NCBI RefSeq assembly: GCF_013114545.1
Contig: NZ_VTXI01000007.1
Coordinates: 147,673-211,672 of the forward strand
DNA length: 64,000 nt
Origin: Vibrio sp. RE86
GTDB taxonomy: Bacteria; Pseudomonadota; Gammaproteobacteria; Enterobacterales; Vibrionaceae
Direction: 5' to 3'
Shown in pieces: positions 16,796 to 27,287 of the stretch. Each line of letters opens with the position of its first letter. Within the stretch, counting starts at the first letter, position 1. The notes under the pieces are model-generated. The model made no database searches. It saw only the letters and a list, made by a program, of their open reading frames with translations, and was not told where the DNA came from. The position numbers and the translations under genes are program-made.

Positions 16796-17180
16796 ACAGT
16801 CAGACATATTAAAAGGTGCGCTGTACACTGAGTTTAAAACGGTCAGTGCGATGGTTGCGATTTATTGCCGACATCATCATGACTCAGTTACAGGGCTTTG
16901 TAACGACTGCAAAGAACTGTTGGATTACGCTGAAACGCGCTTAGATCGCTGTCCCTATGGTCAAAATAAACCGACCTGTAATCAGTGTCCAATTCACTGC
17001 TACAAACCCGCTGAGAAAGAGCAAATGCGCCAAGTGATGCGATACGCTGGGCCAAGAATGCTGTTACCTCATCCCATCCTTGCTATTCGACATCTGCTCC
17101 ATGAAAGAAAGGCGATACCAGCAAAGCCGAAGCCTAACGTGTCCAATCGTCATTTACGTAAGCAAAAAAATAAACAGTAA
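16782..17180 (+). CDS. Nitrous oxide-stimulated promoter (NOS-P) family protein
   Basis: 132 residues rich in cysteine and histidine: YCRHHH, CNDCKELL, CPYGQNKPTCNQCPIHCY. The spacing fits the small NOS-P family (named after a nitrous-oxide-responsive promoter region), probably a metal-binding cytoplasmic protein. The GTG start overlaps the acetyltransferase gene by 14 bases. The tail after residue 110 is lysine/arginine-rich. It ends four bases from the convergent Crp-like gene, with no terminator between. The biochemical function is unknown. Confidence 0.75.
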   Translation: MSRSKQSDILKGALYTEFKTVSAMVAIYCRHHHDSVTGLCNDCKELLDYAETRLDRCPYGQNKPTCNQCPIHCYKPAEKEQMRQVMRYAGPRMLLPHPILAIRHLLHERKAIPAKPKPNVSNRHLRKQKNKQ

Positions 17181-17184
17181 ACCG

Positions 17185-17880
17185 CTAAGATTGATCAACC
17201 ACTGAGGTTTGCAAATCGGTGAGTCTTTCCGCTAAACGAGCCTGATCAAGGATATGAATTGAACCACGGTTTACGCTGATCTCTCCCGTCGATTCTAGCA
17301 TTTTAAGCACTTCATTGAGCCTTGGTCTAGAGATGCCAGTGATGGTACTCAACTGTTTTTGAGAGGTGTGTATTGCCGTCAGGCTTCCTTTGATTTGGTT
17401 GGAGTGTTTGCTAATTTCGAGCAAGGAGAAAACGACTCGCGCTTCTCGCTTGTAGAGAGAAACGGCTTGAGCTAGCAACCATCTATTCTGGGTCTTCAGT
17501 GACGCGTGGTAGAGGAACTGAAAGATATGAGGGTCTCTGGCTGCCAGTGTATCGAGCTTCTCTTTAGCAAAGAAAATAATCTCTAAGGGTTCAAGTTGCT
17601 CAATGTTGACGTGTACACGGATATTGTTGTTCATGATACTGCCGCCAAGCCAATCACCTGCGCCAAATATACTCGAATTCATCGTATTGGTTTGCTCTGA
17701 ACCGAAACCAATGCCAGCGATGCCTTTTTTTATGTAAAGCAACCCTTTAAGGTTTCCACTGTGACCAGCAGAGTTCCCTAAACTTTGGATTTTAATCGCA
17801 TTCAGGACAATGGCTTTTTTAGTTTCATTGGGTAGTTCACAAGGCCAATTAATACTATCCTGGAGAGTATCCACACTCAT
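17185..17880 (-). CDS. Crp/Fnr-family transcriptional regulator
   Basis: 231 residues: a cyclic-nucleotide-binding-like beta barrel (about 25-140; GVGFGSEQ and FGAGDWLGG in the core), a dimer helix, and a C-terminal Crp-type winged helix with QLSTITGISRPRLNEVLKMLE as the recognition part. The N-terminal cluster cysteines of FNR are missing (only one Cys near residue 14), and the usual cAMP-phosphate motif RELARS-like sequence is not present, so neither an Fe-S nor a cAMP sensor is indicated. It sits 68 bases after the REC-EAL gene on the same strand and may be transcribed with it. Confidence 0.82.
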   Translation of the reverse strand: MSVDTLQDSINWPCELPNETKKAIVLNAIKIQSLGNSAGHSGNLKGLLYIKKGIAGIGFGSEQTNTMNSSIFGAGDWLGGSIMNNNIRVHVNIEQLEPLEIIFFAKEKLDTLAARDPHIFQFLYHASLKTQNRWLLAQAVSLYKREARVVFSLLEISKHSNQIKGSLTAIHTSQKQLSTITGISRPRLNEVLKMLESTGEISVNRGSIHILDQARLAERLTDLQTSVVDQS

Positions 17881-17948
17881 TCCTCACTGTTTTACTCGCG
17901 AGTAAGTGTATACCTTGTCTCTATATTAGAGCAATGTGGAACATCCGA

Positions 17949-19142
17949 TTATTTGATCGTTTCTGGTTGCTTTTGGTTCAATGCGTTCTGTATAAAGTCT
18001 TTACTACTCAATGGCTTGTTAAAATAGTAGCCTTGAAGCACATCACACCCCAGTTTGGCCATCATCTTAGCTTGAATTGGGGTTTCGATACCTTCCGCAA
18101 CTAGTTTCAAATCGAGGCTTTTACCTAAATTGATCATACACTGGAGCGCTGAAAAGTGTTTTTGGCTGTCTGACATACGCTCAATAAACAGGCGATCAAT
18201 TTTAAGCTCACTAAATGGGCTGTTGATCAGTTGGCTAATGGATGAGTAGCCAGTACCGAAGTCATCAATCGAAATAGTGACGCCTCGCATTCTGAGACGA
18301 GTCATGTTGTCTAGCGCACGACCCAAATCATGGGTGATTTCAACTTCAGTTACTTCGAGAGTGAGTTTATTAGCAGGGAATCGCGCCTGTTCTATTGCTT
18401 GAAGCACTTTGTCTGCAAAGTCTTCATGTTCCATGTCTGACGGCGAAACGTTAATGGCAATTTGAATCTTTTGTCCAAGACGGTGCCACTGTGCGGCAGC
18501 CTCTAGGCTCACTCGAAGCATTTTGCAGCTGAGGGCGTAGCTTAAGCCTCCGGCGAAGACCACAGGTAAGAATTTGTCTGGTGTTAGCAGCCCTAGGTGA
18601 CTGTGTTGCCAACGAACGAGAGCCTCGGCGCCAATCAAGCGATGGTTTTTTGCGCAGTAGTGACCTTGAAAATAGGGTTCAAACTCGTCGTGGAGTAGGG
18701 CGTGGCGGACTTCTTGTTCACTGATGCCAGTTGGCTGAACTTCGATGGTAGGTGAAAAAACGGTATCGCATAGATGAGCAAGTGTATCTGCAAGGCCAGC
18801 TTTACTAACTGGCTTAGGTAACTGGCTTATGTTTCGAATGCCATAAGAGATTGCCATGTCGATGACAGAATCTTGTACATCTTTGGAGACACTGCTCGTT
18901 AGCACAACATCGGGTGAGATGTTGATATCGGAAAAATGCCTCAGAAACTCTACACCATCCATATCTGGCATATAGAGGTCGCAGAAAATTAAGTCTGGCG
19001 TCGCAAGAGAGATAGCGTCCAAGCCCTCCTGACCATTACTAGCAACAGCGATGTTAGCGGAGGTCAGGCTTTTCAATAGGCGACTTAGGATCGTCGCATG
19101 AAAAGCATCATCTTCAATGATTAATATGTTGTTTAATGCCAT
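17949..19142 (-). CDS. Response regulator with EAL phosphodiesterase output
   Basis: Receiver domain (residues 5-125; acidic pair EDD at 10-12, phosphoacceptor Asp55 in FCDLYMPDMDG, Lys in LPKPVSK) joined to an EAL domain (about 145-385) that should hydrolyse cyclic di-GMP. The catalytic signature AEALVRW, the EVTEVE metal site, DDFGTGYSS and the KIDRLFI/VAEGIE/QGYYFNKP segments are intact. It has no DNA-binding domain, unlike V. cholerae VieA. Four bases separate it from the REC-TPR gene upstream, so the two form an operon opposite the hybrid kinase. Confidence 0.9.
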   Translation of the reverse strand: MALNNILIIEDDAFHATILSRLLKSLTSANIAVASNGQEGLDAISLATPDLIFCDLYMPDMDGVEFLRHFSDINISPDVVLTSSVSKDVQDSVIDMAISYGIRNISQLPKPVSKAGLADTLAHLCDTVFSPTIEVQPTGISEQEVRHALLHDEFEPYFQGHYCAKNHRLIGAEALVRWQHSHLGLLTPDKFLPVVFAGGLSYALSCKMLRVSLEAAAQWHRLGQKIQIAINVSPSDMEHEDFADKVLQAIEQARFPANKLTLEVTEVEITHDLGRALDNMTRLRMRGVTISIDDFGTGYSSISQLINSPFSELKIDRLFIERMSDSQKHFSALQCMINLGKSLDLKLVAEGIETPIQAKMMAKLGCDVLQGYYFNKPLSSKDFIQNALNQKQPETIK

Positions 19143-19146
19143 AAAA

Positions 19147-20823
19147 TTAACTGCTAATGGTATTGGCTTCTTTTAACTCTTTCATATCCAGCTGACTTGC
19201 AAGAGTGTCACAGGCGTTGAAGTACGCTTTAGTTTTTGCGTGAGGGCTTCCACGAAGGTGCTCTTTGCAGATTTTTGCAATTTTAGCCACTTGGACTTTC
19301 GACCATGCTGGTGGCCAAGAGCGTGTTAAGACCTCAAGCATCAACAGGTAAAGGTCATTGTCGATGGTGTTGGCTTTAAGCGCTTTGCTCAACAAAATCG
19401 CGGCTTTATCAAAATGCTGATTCGCCACATAGTGACGTGAACGCTCTTTGATCTTTAGCAACTGGCTGTAGCCTTGTTCAATTTTGGTGCGGTACTGCTG
19501 AAAGTAACTCATGTAGCCGTGTTGAGCGGCGATGTTCGGATGGTCAGAAATCGCTTGAACTGCCAGCGTAGAAGCATGTTTGTACGCATCATGCTCATAT
19601 ACGGCAAAGGAGGCCTTCGCCAGTTCCATTGTTTCATACACACTTGGCTGATGCAGAGGCTCTTCTTGACGGAACTCTTGATACTTCTCGTAATAGAAAC
19701 GTGCTTTCTGAGCGTCATTCTTAAGCTTGAAAATACGACACAGGATAAGGAATTCGAATCCTTTATATTGCTCACGTGTGTAGTTTTGACGCCACTGCTC
19801 AATCCATTTAGCAACGGTAGCGACATGCGTTTCACGTAAGTTGACGGCATCAAATCGAGCAAGATCGAGCTGGATGGAAGCTGCGAATAAATAGTCATCT
19901 ACTGATGATCGGAATGAGTTTCTTGATTCGGCTTGTAGTGCTTTTAAGCTGTTCAATGCATCCGCTAAATCAAATAGGGCTAAGCGCATAGCAACTCTGA
20001 CTTCATGACGTTGAATGTGCTTAGGTGACACTGCAATTGCCGATTCAATCTCTTCCAAAGCAAGATCAAATTGGTGCTGCGCTGCATAGGTTTCTGCACT
20101 GATGTCGCTCGCTTGCGCGCTACGAAGCGGATCTTTTTTCACTTGTGAAGCGAGGAAAAGTGACTGCTTATATTGGCGTTGGTGGAATGCGATACGCGCA
20201 AGTTCTAAATGAACCGCCGAGTTTTCATTCGAGCCTTTTAGGTTAATCAGTACATTACGAGCTTCATCGTATTTTTCTAATGCCGCAAGCGACTTTGCTT
20301 TAATGAGCTGGCTTCGAACGATCACTTCTTCGTCAGCAAAGAAAGATTGGTCGATGTATTCGATAGCACCTTGGTAGTTCTTATTACCAAAGATGGTTAA
20401 TACGTCTGAAAGCGCTCTTTTTTTCGCAGAGAATTGGGGAAGACGCTTTTGCAAGGTAGCATAGTTAAGGGGCTTTAGAAGGTAGCCATCAGGTTCTAGC
20501 TCCATAAAGCCGCGAACCACTTCAGGTGTGCCGTCACCTGTGACAATAATGTTGACACAGTCAGGGCTTAGAAGCTGTTTATGTTGGAGCTCATCGATCA
20601 ACTGGTAGCCGTTGGCTTTTTTGCCCAAATTATAGTCGAACAAAACCAGCGCGTAGTTTTTTACACGGCATTTATCAATGGCTTCAGAAGCATCCTGAGC
20701 GAAGTCAATCCTTTGGATAGGGTAACCCAATCGCTGCAGCATTCCCTTTGCAGCGGTTCTGTACATTGGACTGTCATCAACGATTAAGACAGGCCTACTA
20801 GAGTCAACAGTTCCAGATAGCAT
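19147..20823 (-). CDS. Receiver-TPR protein (VieB-like)
   Basis: 558 residues: an N-terminal receiver with VDDS (15-18), Asp63 in LFDYNLG, IVTGD and LLKPL, then tetratricopeptide-like helical repeats over most of the rest (for example LDLALEEIESAIAVSPKH). It has no enzymatic output. Receiver plus TPR next to an EAL regulator and a flytrap hybrid kinase is the layout of V. cholerae VieSAB, where VieB is reported to modulate VieS phosphotransfer; a similar role is inferred. The ATG at 20823 lies 110 bases from the divergent kinase gene, across an inverted repeat. Confidence 0.8.
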   Translation of the reverse strand: MLSGTVDSSRPVLIVDDSPMYRTAAKGMLQRLGYPIQRIDFAQDASEAIDKCRVKNYALVLFDYNLGKKANGYQLIDELQHKQLLSPDCVNIIVTGDGTPEVVRGFMELEPDGYLLKPLNYATLQKRLPQFSAKKRALSDVLTIFGNKNYQGAIEYIDQSFFADEEVIVRSQLIKAKSLAALEKYDEARNVLINLKGSNENSAVHLELARIAFHQRQYKQSLFLASQVKKDPLRSAQASDISAETYAAQHQFDLALEEIESAIAVSPKHIQRHEVRVAMRLALFDLADALNSLKALQAESRNSFRSSVDDYLFAASIQLDLARFDAVNLRETHVATVAKWIEQWRQNYTREQYKGFEFLILCRIFKLKNDAQKARFYYEKYQEFRQEEPLHQPSVYETMELAKASFAVYEHDAYKHASTLAVQAISDHPNIAAQHGYMSYFQQYRTKIEQGYSQLLKIKERSRHYVANQHFDKAAILLSKALKANTIDNDLYLLMLEVLTRSWPPAWSKVQVAKIAKICKEHLRGSPHAKTKAYFNACDTLASQLDMKELKEANTISS

Positions 20824-20881
20824 TACTTACTAAGCACCTTCTCATATTTACCGACCATTATTTTCTATTTTTATATGGAAG

Positions 20882-20901
20882 TCTGTTCTCTAAAGAACAG
20901 A
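20882..20901. promoter_or_regulatory. Perfect inverted repeat in divergent promoter region
   Basis: TCTGTTCT and AGAACAGA (8-base arms) with a 4-base centre CTAA, between the REC-TPR gene and the hybrid kinase. It is not an SOS box, because CTGT and ACAG are ten rather than eight bases apart. Position and symmetry suggest an operator controlling both directions; the regulator is unknown. Confidence 0.5.
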
Positions 20902-20933
20902 AACATGACTCTTAGCGCAATATACTGGATTGC

Positions 20934-23900
20934 GTGTTGTTATTGCTAGAGTGCGACTTTGTGAACCTCCAAACTTGTAGACGATTTATTCAATCAGTTA
21001 TCCGCTGTGTTGCGACAGTGAGCCTTTTTCTCGCATTGAGTCAGCCTGCTTTTTCAGCATCTAAAACCGTTGCAATTGGTTTACCTGCTGCGCCTGTGGC
21101 TGATCAAAAAACGACCGGCGTGCAAGGGTTTACTAAGCTACGTACTTTTATGGAAAGGTATTGGCAGGTTTGGGGGAAAACTTACGGTTATAAAGTGGAG
21201 TTTGTATATGCTTCGCATGGCCAGTTGGGTAAATTTTTATCCTCCGGTGAGATAGACATAATTGCAATCTCTGCAATTACGGATACGGGTGTTGCTGGCC
21301 TATATAGTGTGCCTTACGCATATACTGGCGGGGCTTTATACGCGCGTATCAATGATAAGTTGAAAGGGCGTCCTACCGCTCTTAACCTGCCTTTCCCACT
21401 TTTTCCTGAAAATTACAACCGCTCTCAAGTTGCTCTCTACCATGGAGGTGATGTTGAGAAAACGGTCGAACAGATTGGTAAAGTAAACTTTATCTACTCT
21501 TGGGGGCCAAGTCGTTTAGAGCAAGCAATGTTAACCAGTGCGTCTAGTAAAGACTTCGTACTTGCCCAGAAAACCAGAGGTGTTCCTTTACGTTTCAAAG
21601 CCGCACAGGACCAACAGGATTTGATGGTTCAGGTCAATAGCGGGATCAGGAATATTTCCTCTTCGCTAATTGAAGAATTGTGGAACTCGATTGACTCGTC
21701 GGAAAAGGTCGAAGTTGAACTGGTGATTGGTGACTATTATCAAAAAGTTTCACCGGAACAAGAAGTAGAGCTCATCAAGAGTCCAACGTTGACTTATGCG
21801 TATGTTGAGCGTGGTGAAGAACCTTACTTTATTGGTGAAGATTTCGAGTTGCAGGGTTACACCATTGATGTTCTCAATGAAATTTCAACGCATATCGGTG
21901 TTACCTTTGTTGGTCAGCCTTACCGCTCTTTTCAGGAAGCGATTGATGCAGTAAGCAGTGGTGACGTTGATCTTTTTCCGGGTGTGTATCGAACTGAACA
22001 AAGGAAAGAGAGTTTAGAGTTCACTAAAGATATTGATAAAGCGTCAATGGCAATCATCAGTGAGATGGATTACAGCTCAATCAAAGAGCTTTCTGGACTG
22101 CGTATCGCTTTGGTTCGAGGATTGCACGAAAATGACATTGTCGCGAGCATTCTTCCTAATAACCCTGTGATTTATCTTGATACCGCTGAAGAGGCCATTG
22201 AATCTGTTGCTTTAGGTCGAGCGGATGCCTTTGTCGGCAAACTACTGAATAGCATCTACCTCGTTGATAAACATAAATTCTACAGTCTTAAGATACATCA
22301 AGCACTCGACGTTGAAGAGGAGCTTTGGCCAAGAATTGCAGTAGCAAAAGGCCGTGATTCGCTGGTGGAACTCTTGAATATCGGAATCTACTCATTGGGG
22401 GATAGCTTTCAACAAGAGCTAGGCCACAAATGGAGAAGGGCTCTGGAAAGCAATTACCAAGAGCAACAGAGAAACCACCTTTATCGCCGAATTTTATATT
22501 TTTCAGTCGGATTGGGAATCCTGTTTGTCTTTGGTGCCATCTTGTACCGTCGCCAACTCAAACGCCGTAATCAGATTCAAAACTCATTAGAAGCAGCCTT
22601 GTTTGAAGCTGAAGAAGCTAAGCGACAGGCAGAAAACATGGCATTAGCGAAATCTGACTTTTTAGCACGTATGAGTCATGAAATTCGTACGCCAATGAAT
22701 GGTGTGTTAGGCATGGCGGAAGCACTCTCTTTCACTCGTTTAGACAAAGAGCAATCTGACTTGCTGCAAACTCTAAATGGGTCGGCACGAAACCTGATGG
22801 CACTATTGAATGATGTTCTTGATTTCTCAAAGATGGACGCAGGTAAGCTCACCTTAGAAAGCATTGAGTGTGACATTGACTCGTTGGTTACTGGTGTGAT
22901 TGGAAACTTCAGACATAAAGCGAATGCGAAAGGACTAAAACTGAGCTGTAGAGTTGATCCGCAACTTAATAAGATCTATTCCTGTGACTCGACCCGCTTA
23001 ATGCAAGTGTTGAATAATTTGGTTTCCAATTCCGTAAAATTCACAGAGAAGGGCTACGTTGAAGTAACGGCTCAATTGATCGCCAAAGATTACCACCAGT
23101 CGAGTGACGTTGAATCTCAAGATCTAATCAGCTTACAGATCCGCGACAGTGGTATTGGTATCCCTAAAGAGAAGCTACGTTCGCTGTTTGACCCATTTGT
23201 TCAAGCTGACGGCGACATTACTCGACGTTTTGGTGGTACTGGCTTAGGTTTGAGTATCAGTAAAGAGATCATCGACAGCATGGGCGGTGAGATCAAGGTG
23301 AGTTCCGTAACGGGTCACGGTAGTTTGTTTAACATCATGTTACCTCTAACACGAATTGAAGAAACTACGGTCGAAGCTGAACAAGAAAGTAACTCTCTTG
23401 AGCCACAAGGTGATTTGAGTTCATTAAAAGTTCTGTTCGCGGAAGATAATGAAGTTAACCGAAAAGTTATCGGTGGTCAGCTGAAACGTCTGGGAGTTCA
23501 GTTTGATACTGCGGAAAACGGCCTAATTGCGTGGAATAAGTATCAAGCTGATCCATCGTATGACTTGGTTCTCTCTGACTGCCACATGCCTGAGATGGAC
23601 GGCTTTACCTTAGCCGGTAAGATCTCAAGCACATATGGAAGTAAAAAGCCGCATTTGATTGCGATTACGGCAGATGCGTTAAGTGGTGCGGCCAAGCGAT
23701 GCCTTGAAGCTGGATTCGATGACTATATTTCAAAGCCGTGCCCTATCGACATACTAGAAACCAAGCTAAGTTTGGTTTCGACCTCAAGGGCAGGCGAGAC
23801 ACAGTCTGTAATCCCTGTTTCAAATGTAACCGAGGCAGAGAACATCATTGATGCTCCTGAGCCAACTGAACAGCTAGACGATGACCTGAGTTGGCTAGAA

Positions 23901-24500
23901 GAGTTTGAGTCAGTGACACCTCAGCCTCAATCTGCAACAGAAAATGAATCAGACCTTGAGGCTGATCTCGCTTGGCTCGACGAACATGACTCTGATGTAG
24001 CACCTGATATTGGAAGTGACCCTCTCGAAAGTTTACTAGCAGAGCTAGAAGATATGGGCACCACTGAAGGTATTGATACCGTTGAAGATTTATATGTCGA
24101 GGAAGGTGACTCACTACAAGAGGTTCAAACTTCGGTCGAGCCTTTAGTTTTGCCAACGTATGACTCATTTGATCACGAAGCGGTACTTGCCATGAGTGGT
24201 GGCGATCTTGAGATCACCAAAGAAATTCTCGATACATTTCTTATTAACTATGAGAAAGACTTAACTGAGCTGGTTGAAAGTAGTCTATCACCTGATAGTG
24301 CATGGCTTAAGGATGTTGCTCATCGAATCAAAGGCAGTGCTTTGTATTTAGGCAATAATGCCATTGCGACGGTGGCAAAAGATCTCGAACAAGCCAGTGC
24401 TGAAGATGATCGAACTCATGCCAATGAACGTGTCGTCTACATTGAACAGCACTTGCAAATGCTTGCTAACGAAATTGAAGTCTACTGTGAGTCACTATGA
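20934..24500 (+). CDS. Hybrid sensor kinase with tandem periplasmic binding domains (VieS/BvgS-like)
   Basis: 1188 residues. Signal peptide (to about 43, ending QPAFSAS), two successive solute-binding (flytrap) domains (about 45-270 and 285-505), one membrane segment near 520-540, HisKA with His582 in MSHEIRTP, ATPase boxes [16 protein letters not shown] and GGTGLGLS, a receiver with Asp882 in [11 protein letters not shown], an acidic linker (about 950-1060) and an HPt domain with His1130 in VAHRIKGSA. All phosphorelay residues are present. The ligand is unknown. The start is uncertain: GTG 20934 gives a good export signal; GTG 20961 is an alternative. Likely partners are the divergent REC-EAL and REC-TPR proteins and the coupled PAS sensor downstream. 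Confidence 0.88.
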   Translation: MLLLLECDFVNLQTCRRFIQSVIRCVATVSLFLALSQPAFSASKTVAIGLPAAPVADQKTTGVQGFTKLRTFMERYWQVWGKTYGYKVEFVYASHGQLGKFLSSGEIDIIAISAITDTGVAGLYSVPYAYTGGALYARINDKLKGRPTALNLPFPLFPENYNRSQVALYHGGDVEKTVEQIGKVNFIYSWGPSRLEQAMLTSASSKDFVLAQKTRGVPLRFKAAQDQQDLMVQVNSGIRNISSSLIEELWNSIDSSEKVEVELVIGDYYQKVSPEQEVELIKSPTLTYAYVERGEEPYFIGEDFELQGYTIDVLNEISTHIGVTFVGQPYRSFQEAIDAVSSGDVDLFPGVYRTEQRKESLEFTKDIDKASMAIISEMDYSSIKELSGLRIALVRGLHENDIVASILPNNPVIYLDTAEEAIESVALGRADAFVGKLLNSIYLVDKHKFYSLKIHQALDVEEELWPRIAVAKGRDSLVELLNIGIYSLGDSFQQELGHKWRRALESNYQEQQRNHLYRRILYFSVGLGILFVFGAILYRRQLKRRNQIQNSLEAALFEAEEAKRQAENMALAKSDFLARMSHEIRTPMNGVLGMAEALSFTRLDKEQSDLLQTLNGSARNLMALLNDVLDFSKMDAGKLTLESIECDIDSLVTGVIGNFRHKANAKGLKLSCRVDPQLNKIYSCDSTRLMQVLNNLVSNSVKFTEKGYVEVTAQLIAKDYHQSSDVESQDLISLQIRDSGIGIPKEKLRSLFDPFVQADGDITRRFGGTGLGLSISKEIIDSMGGEIKVSSVTGHGSLFNIMLPLTRIEETTVEAEQESNSLEPQGDLSSLKVLFAEDNEVNRKVIGGQLKRLGVQFDTAENGLIAWNKYQADPSYDLVLSDCHMPEMDGFTLAGKISSTYGSKKPHLIAITADALSGAAKRCLEAGFDDYISKPCPIDILETKLSLVSTSRAGETQSVIPVSNVTEAENIIDAPEPTEQLDDDLSWLEEFESVTPQPQSATENESDLEADLAWLDEHDSDVAPDIGSDPLESLLAELEDMGTTEGIDTVEDLYVEEGDSLQEVQTSVEPLVLPTYDSFDHEAVLAMSGGDLEITKEILDTFLINYEKDLTELVESSLSPDSAWLKDVAHRIKGSALYLGNNAIATVAKDLEQASAEDDRTHANERVVYIEQHLQMLANEIEVYCESL

Positions 24501-25903
24501 GTTCGCGTTATTCAATTGACTCGGCAATCAAGTGGGTATTAGCACTGGCGGCGATTGTGATTGCAATCGTCACGGGCATGGCGGCTCATATGGCCTTGAA
24601 GGAAGAGCGACAGTATTGGCAAAGCCAGCTCATTAGCAATTATCGATATTCCATTACAGCGATGGTAAATCAGGAGTTTGAACACCTGCAACAACTATCC
24701 AACACTGTGGTGGAGTCATCCGCAACGTATGGTTTCGTTAAGTTTGGGCGTTCTAAATATTTGGAACGATTTTACGCCAATAGAACGCTGCATGAAAAGT
24801 CACTATCTGCCATTTTAATATTGAATACGGAAGGACGTGATACCTTTTCCAATACCACGATTTCTAAGCGTGTCTTTAATCTCATGAAAGAACGATTTGT
24901 CGCGGTGAGTGGAACTCCTTATGCGTCGGCGAGAGATCATGGGATGGTATTTGTTGAGGGACGGATCTTTCTTTATGTCCAAAATAAGTTAGATAGGGCA
25001 TCTCAAAAAGCGATTGGCTCGGTGGTGATCTTTCGAGAAGTGACCTCTGAAATGCTCGAAAAACAGAGCAGAGAAATTGGGTTGGAATTTGATATCCAAT
25101 ACACGTCGGCGAACCATCGAGTTATGAAGGTGAGTTATGCCAACGGTATTGTCGTGAACGCGCTTTCAAGCAGCGATACAGACGAAAGCATCAGAATAGA
25201 ATATCAAGTGCGCTACAGTGGCAACTTACTACAGCCAGCCAGTTTTGTGATACATGTTCCGTTGGATAAGGCAATGTTAAACCAATGGGTGCTCCCCTTG
25301 ACTATCCTGTTGTTTATCTTTGGTGCCGTGGTCTCAATGTGGATGGTCATTAGACAGTTTCTGATTCAACCATCTTTAGAGTTTGCGCGTTTAGTAACCC
25401 GAGGTTATGACCCATCTCAGACCAAACAAGTCGAGAAGAGACTGCCTTTGGAGCTAGACCGTGTCTATTCTGAGTTTCGTCATCTATACCAAGATATAGA
25501 AAGGCAGAGTCGATTTAGTGATCTTCTGTTAGAAGCGATTGGAGACGTCATTATTACCGTTAATATTGACGGTGAAATCGAGTACACCAACCCAGCTGCT
25601 GCTCATTGGTTGGGCTTTTCGGAAACGAACCTTGAAGGGAAGCCTCTCGAACTTTATCTCAGAAGTCGCGACAACCTAAGTTCTGGGGTATCAAATTGGC
25701 TATATCAGGCCAATATCGACAAAAAAAGGGTCGAAACAGAAGCGAAAGTGACCGTGATTGGCAATCTAGAACAGTGCTTTGGCGTTCATGTGATTTGCCA
25801 ACCAATTGATTTGAAATACTCGGTAAACGGCAGCTCGACATCGGTTATTGTGATACGAATTAATGAAACCCACCAATGTGACCATAGAAACCAGCTTTGT
25901 TAA
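24497..25903 (+). CDS. Membrane sensor with extracellular domain and PAS, no output domain
   Basis: 468 residues: membrane helix 12-32, a periplasmic region of about 240 residues (Cache-like by size and by [17 protein letters not shown]), a second helix near 270-290, then one cytoplasmic PAS domain (about 345-455; [27 protein letters not shown]). The protein stops just after the PAS domain, without a kinase, GGDEF, EAL or methyl-accepting module. Its ATG overlaps the hybrid kinase stop (ATGA), so translation is coupled. It is possibly an accessory sensor for that kinase, or a gene that has lost its output part. Function not known. Confidence 0.75.
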   Translation: MSSRYSIDSAIKWVLALAAIVIAIVTGMAAHMALKEERQYWQSQLISNYRYSITAMVNQEFEHLQQLSNTVVESSATYGFVKFGRSKYLERFYANRTLHEKSLSAILILNTEGRDTFSNTTISKRVFNLMKERFVAVSGTPYASARDHGMVFVEGRIFLYVQNKLDRASQKAIGSVVIFREVTSEMLEKQSREIGLEFDIQYTSANHRVMKVSYANGIVVNALSSSDTDESIRIEYQVRYSGNLLQPASFVIHVPLDKAMLNQWVLPLTILLFIFGAVVSMWMVIRQFLIQPSLEFARLVTRGYDPSQTKQVEKRLPLELDRVYSEFRHLYQDIERQSRFSDLLLEAIGDVIITVNIDGEIEYTNPAAAHWLGFSETNLEGKPLELYLRSRDNLSSGVSNWLYQANIDKKRVETEAKVTVIGNLEQCFGVHVICQPIDLKYSVNGSSTSVIVIRINETHQCDHRNQLC

Positions 25904-25925
25904 GGGACAGTGACCTGTCCCTCTG
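25903..25925. terminator. Bidirectional terminator between convergent genes
   Basis: AGGGACAG (25903-25910) and CTGTCCCT (25915-25922) around TGAC, located in the 26-base gap between the PAS sensor and the MFS gene. Confidence 0.65.
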
Positions 25926-25929
25926 AGTT

Positions 25930-27090
25930 TTATTCGCCAGCAACGGCTTGATGTTTCGCCTTAACACTCGCAATAAGCATGTAGATACACGTTGCTAACA
26001 GGGTAGCAAATAAGTAACCAAGTAGACCTTGTGCGCCTGTCATAAACCCATCAGCAATCACTGGGCCCGCGACTGAGCCAATGCTGTAACTAAACAGCAT
26101 GACTTGCGTCGCTGAGACAATGTAGTGTGCGTCAAGCTTGTCACACCCTAAGTTGATCGCGACAGGGTACAATGCGAATGTTGCTACACCCAACAAGAAC
26201 AGACCCGCGCCTAATGCTTGAATACCAGACACCATTGACGTGAAGGTAATCGCTGCCACGCCTAGCAGACAGAATAGTGCCATCAGCAAAGTGCGACCAA
26301 GGTATTTAGAAAGCCAAGGTACGACTGGCTGAACCGCCATTCCGCCAAGAATCACCACCGCCATTAGACCGCCGATATTGCTGTGTTCAATACCGCGAGA
26401 ATTCAGCTCTACTGGCATCAAACCATAGATTGCACCAAGGGTTAGCCCCGACACGATGCAACCAATAATCGCAGCGTGGTTTAGTTTGCTAATTTGTTTG
26501 AACGATAGAGATACACCATGTTCGCTTTCAGGTTGATCACTCTCACCAAACAGTAGAACAACAACCGCAAGGATAAGCAGAGTGACAATGGCGATAAAAG
26601 GCACGCCACCTTCAATACCAATGACGCCGATCCCTAACTGACCCAATGCGCTACCGCCATACAGTGCACCCATGTACAGTCCAAGGCGTTTTGCACGCGC
26701 AGACTCATCACCATGCAAAAGCCAAGACTCGACAATAACGAACACGCCAGCGACAGCCATACCTGCAAGAGTACGAGCAATAACCCATACAACAGAGTGA
26801 GGCAGCATCGGTAGAACCATAATGGTTGCGATAAATGCGATTAAGCACCAAACGAACGCAATACGATGGCCGACTCTCTTAACGAAAGGTTCAACGGCTA
26901 GAGCGCCGATCAGCAAGCCTGCGTAAAATGCACTTGCAAGCCAGCTAGCGAGTGATGCATCTAAGCCGTAATCTGGCAACATAAGAGGAATTAAACTCAT
27001 TAGATACCCTGACGCGACTGCATAAAGAGCAAGCGCAATAACAGGTACAGAAATGCGAGCTTGTTGAGCAGATACAGGGGTGTTTTCCAA
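25930..27090 (-). CDS. MFS transporter (YcaD-like)
   Basis: 386 residues with twelve predicted membrane helices. GALAVEPFVKRVGHRIAF, between helices 2 and 3, is the MFS signature loop (form GxLxxRxGxR). Overall layout resembles the small UMF2/YcaD group of putative exporters (starts with IALALYAVASGYLMSLIPLML). Substrate unknown. Single gene, ending opposite the PAS sensor at a shared terminator. Confidence 0.85.
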   Translation of the reverse strand: MENTPVSAQQARISVPVIALALYAVASGYLMSLIPLMLPDYGLDASLASWLASAFYAGLLIGALAVEPFVKRVGHRIAFVWCLIAFIATIMVLPMLPHSVVWVIARTLAGMAVAGVFVIVESWLLHGDESARAKRLGLYMGALYGGSALGQLGIGVIGIEGGVPFIAIVTLLILAVVVLLFGESDQPESEHGVSLSFKQISKLNHAAIIGCIVSGLTLGAIYGLMPVELNSRGIEHSNIGGLMAVVILGGMAVQPVVPWLSKYLGRTLLMALFCLLGVAAITFTSMVSGIQALGAGLFLLGVATFALYPVAINLGCDKLDAHYIVSATQVMLFSYSIGSVAGPVIADGFMTGAQGLLGYLFATLLATCIYMLIASVKAKHQAVAGE

Positions 27091-27230
27091 TGTCGTAGCC
27101 TCTTAGTTTGGTATAAATATGAACAGATTTCGGCGCGACTATGGGGGTAAAATGGGTTTGGGTAAAACGAAAAGGTTTCACCTTGACGACAAAAGTTATT
27201 TATCGTCGTTGAGGGAGGGAAAATAATAGA

Positions 27231-27267
27231 AAAAACCGCCAAAAACAGAGGTTCTAGAGCGGTTTTT
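27231..27267 (-). terminator. Terminator of trxC
   Basis: On the minus strand AAAAACCGC pairs with GCGGTTTTT (plus coordinates 27259-27267 and 27231-27239), followed by further T residues; it lies 20 bases past the trxC stop. Confidence 0.75.
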
Positions 27268-27287
27268 CTTAGAGCTATAGCTTGGGT

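Noticed and set aside
20882..20901. LexA (SOS) box
   Set aside because: CTGT and ACAG are separated by ten bases instead of eight.
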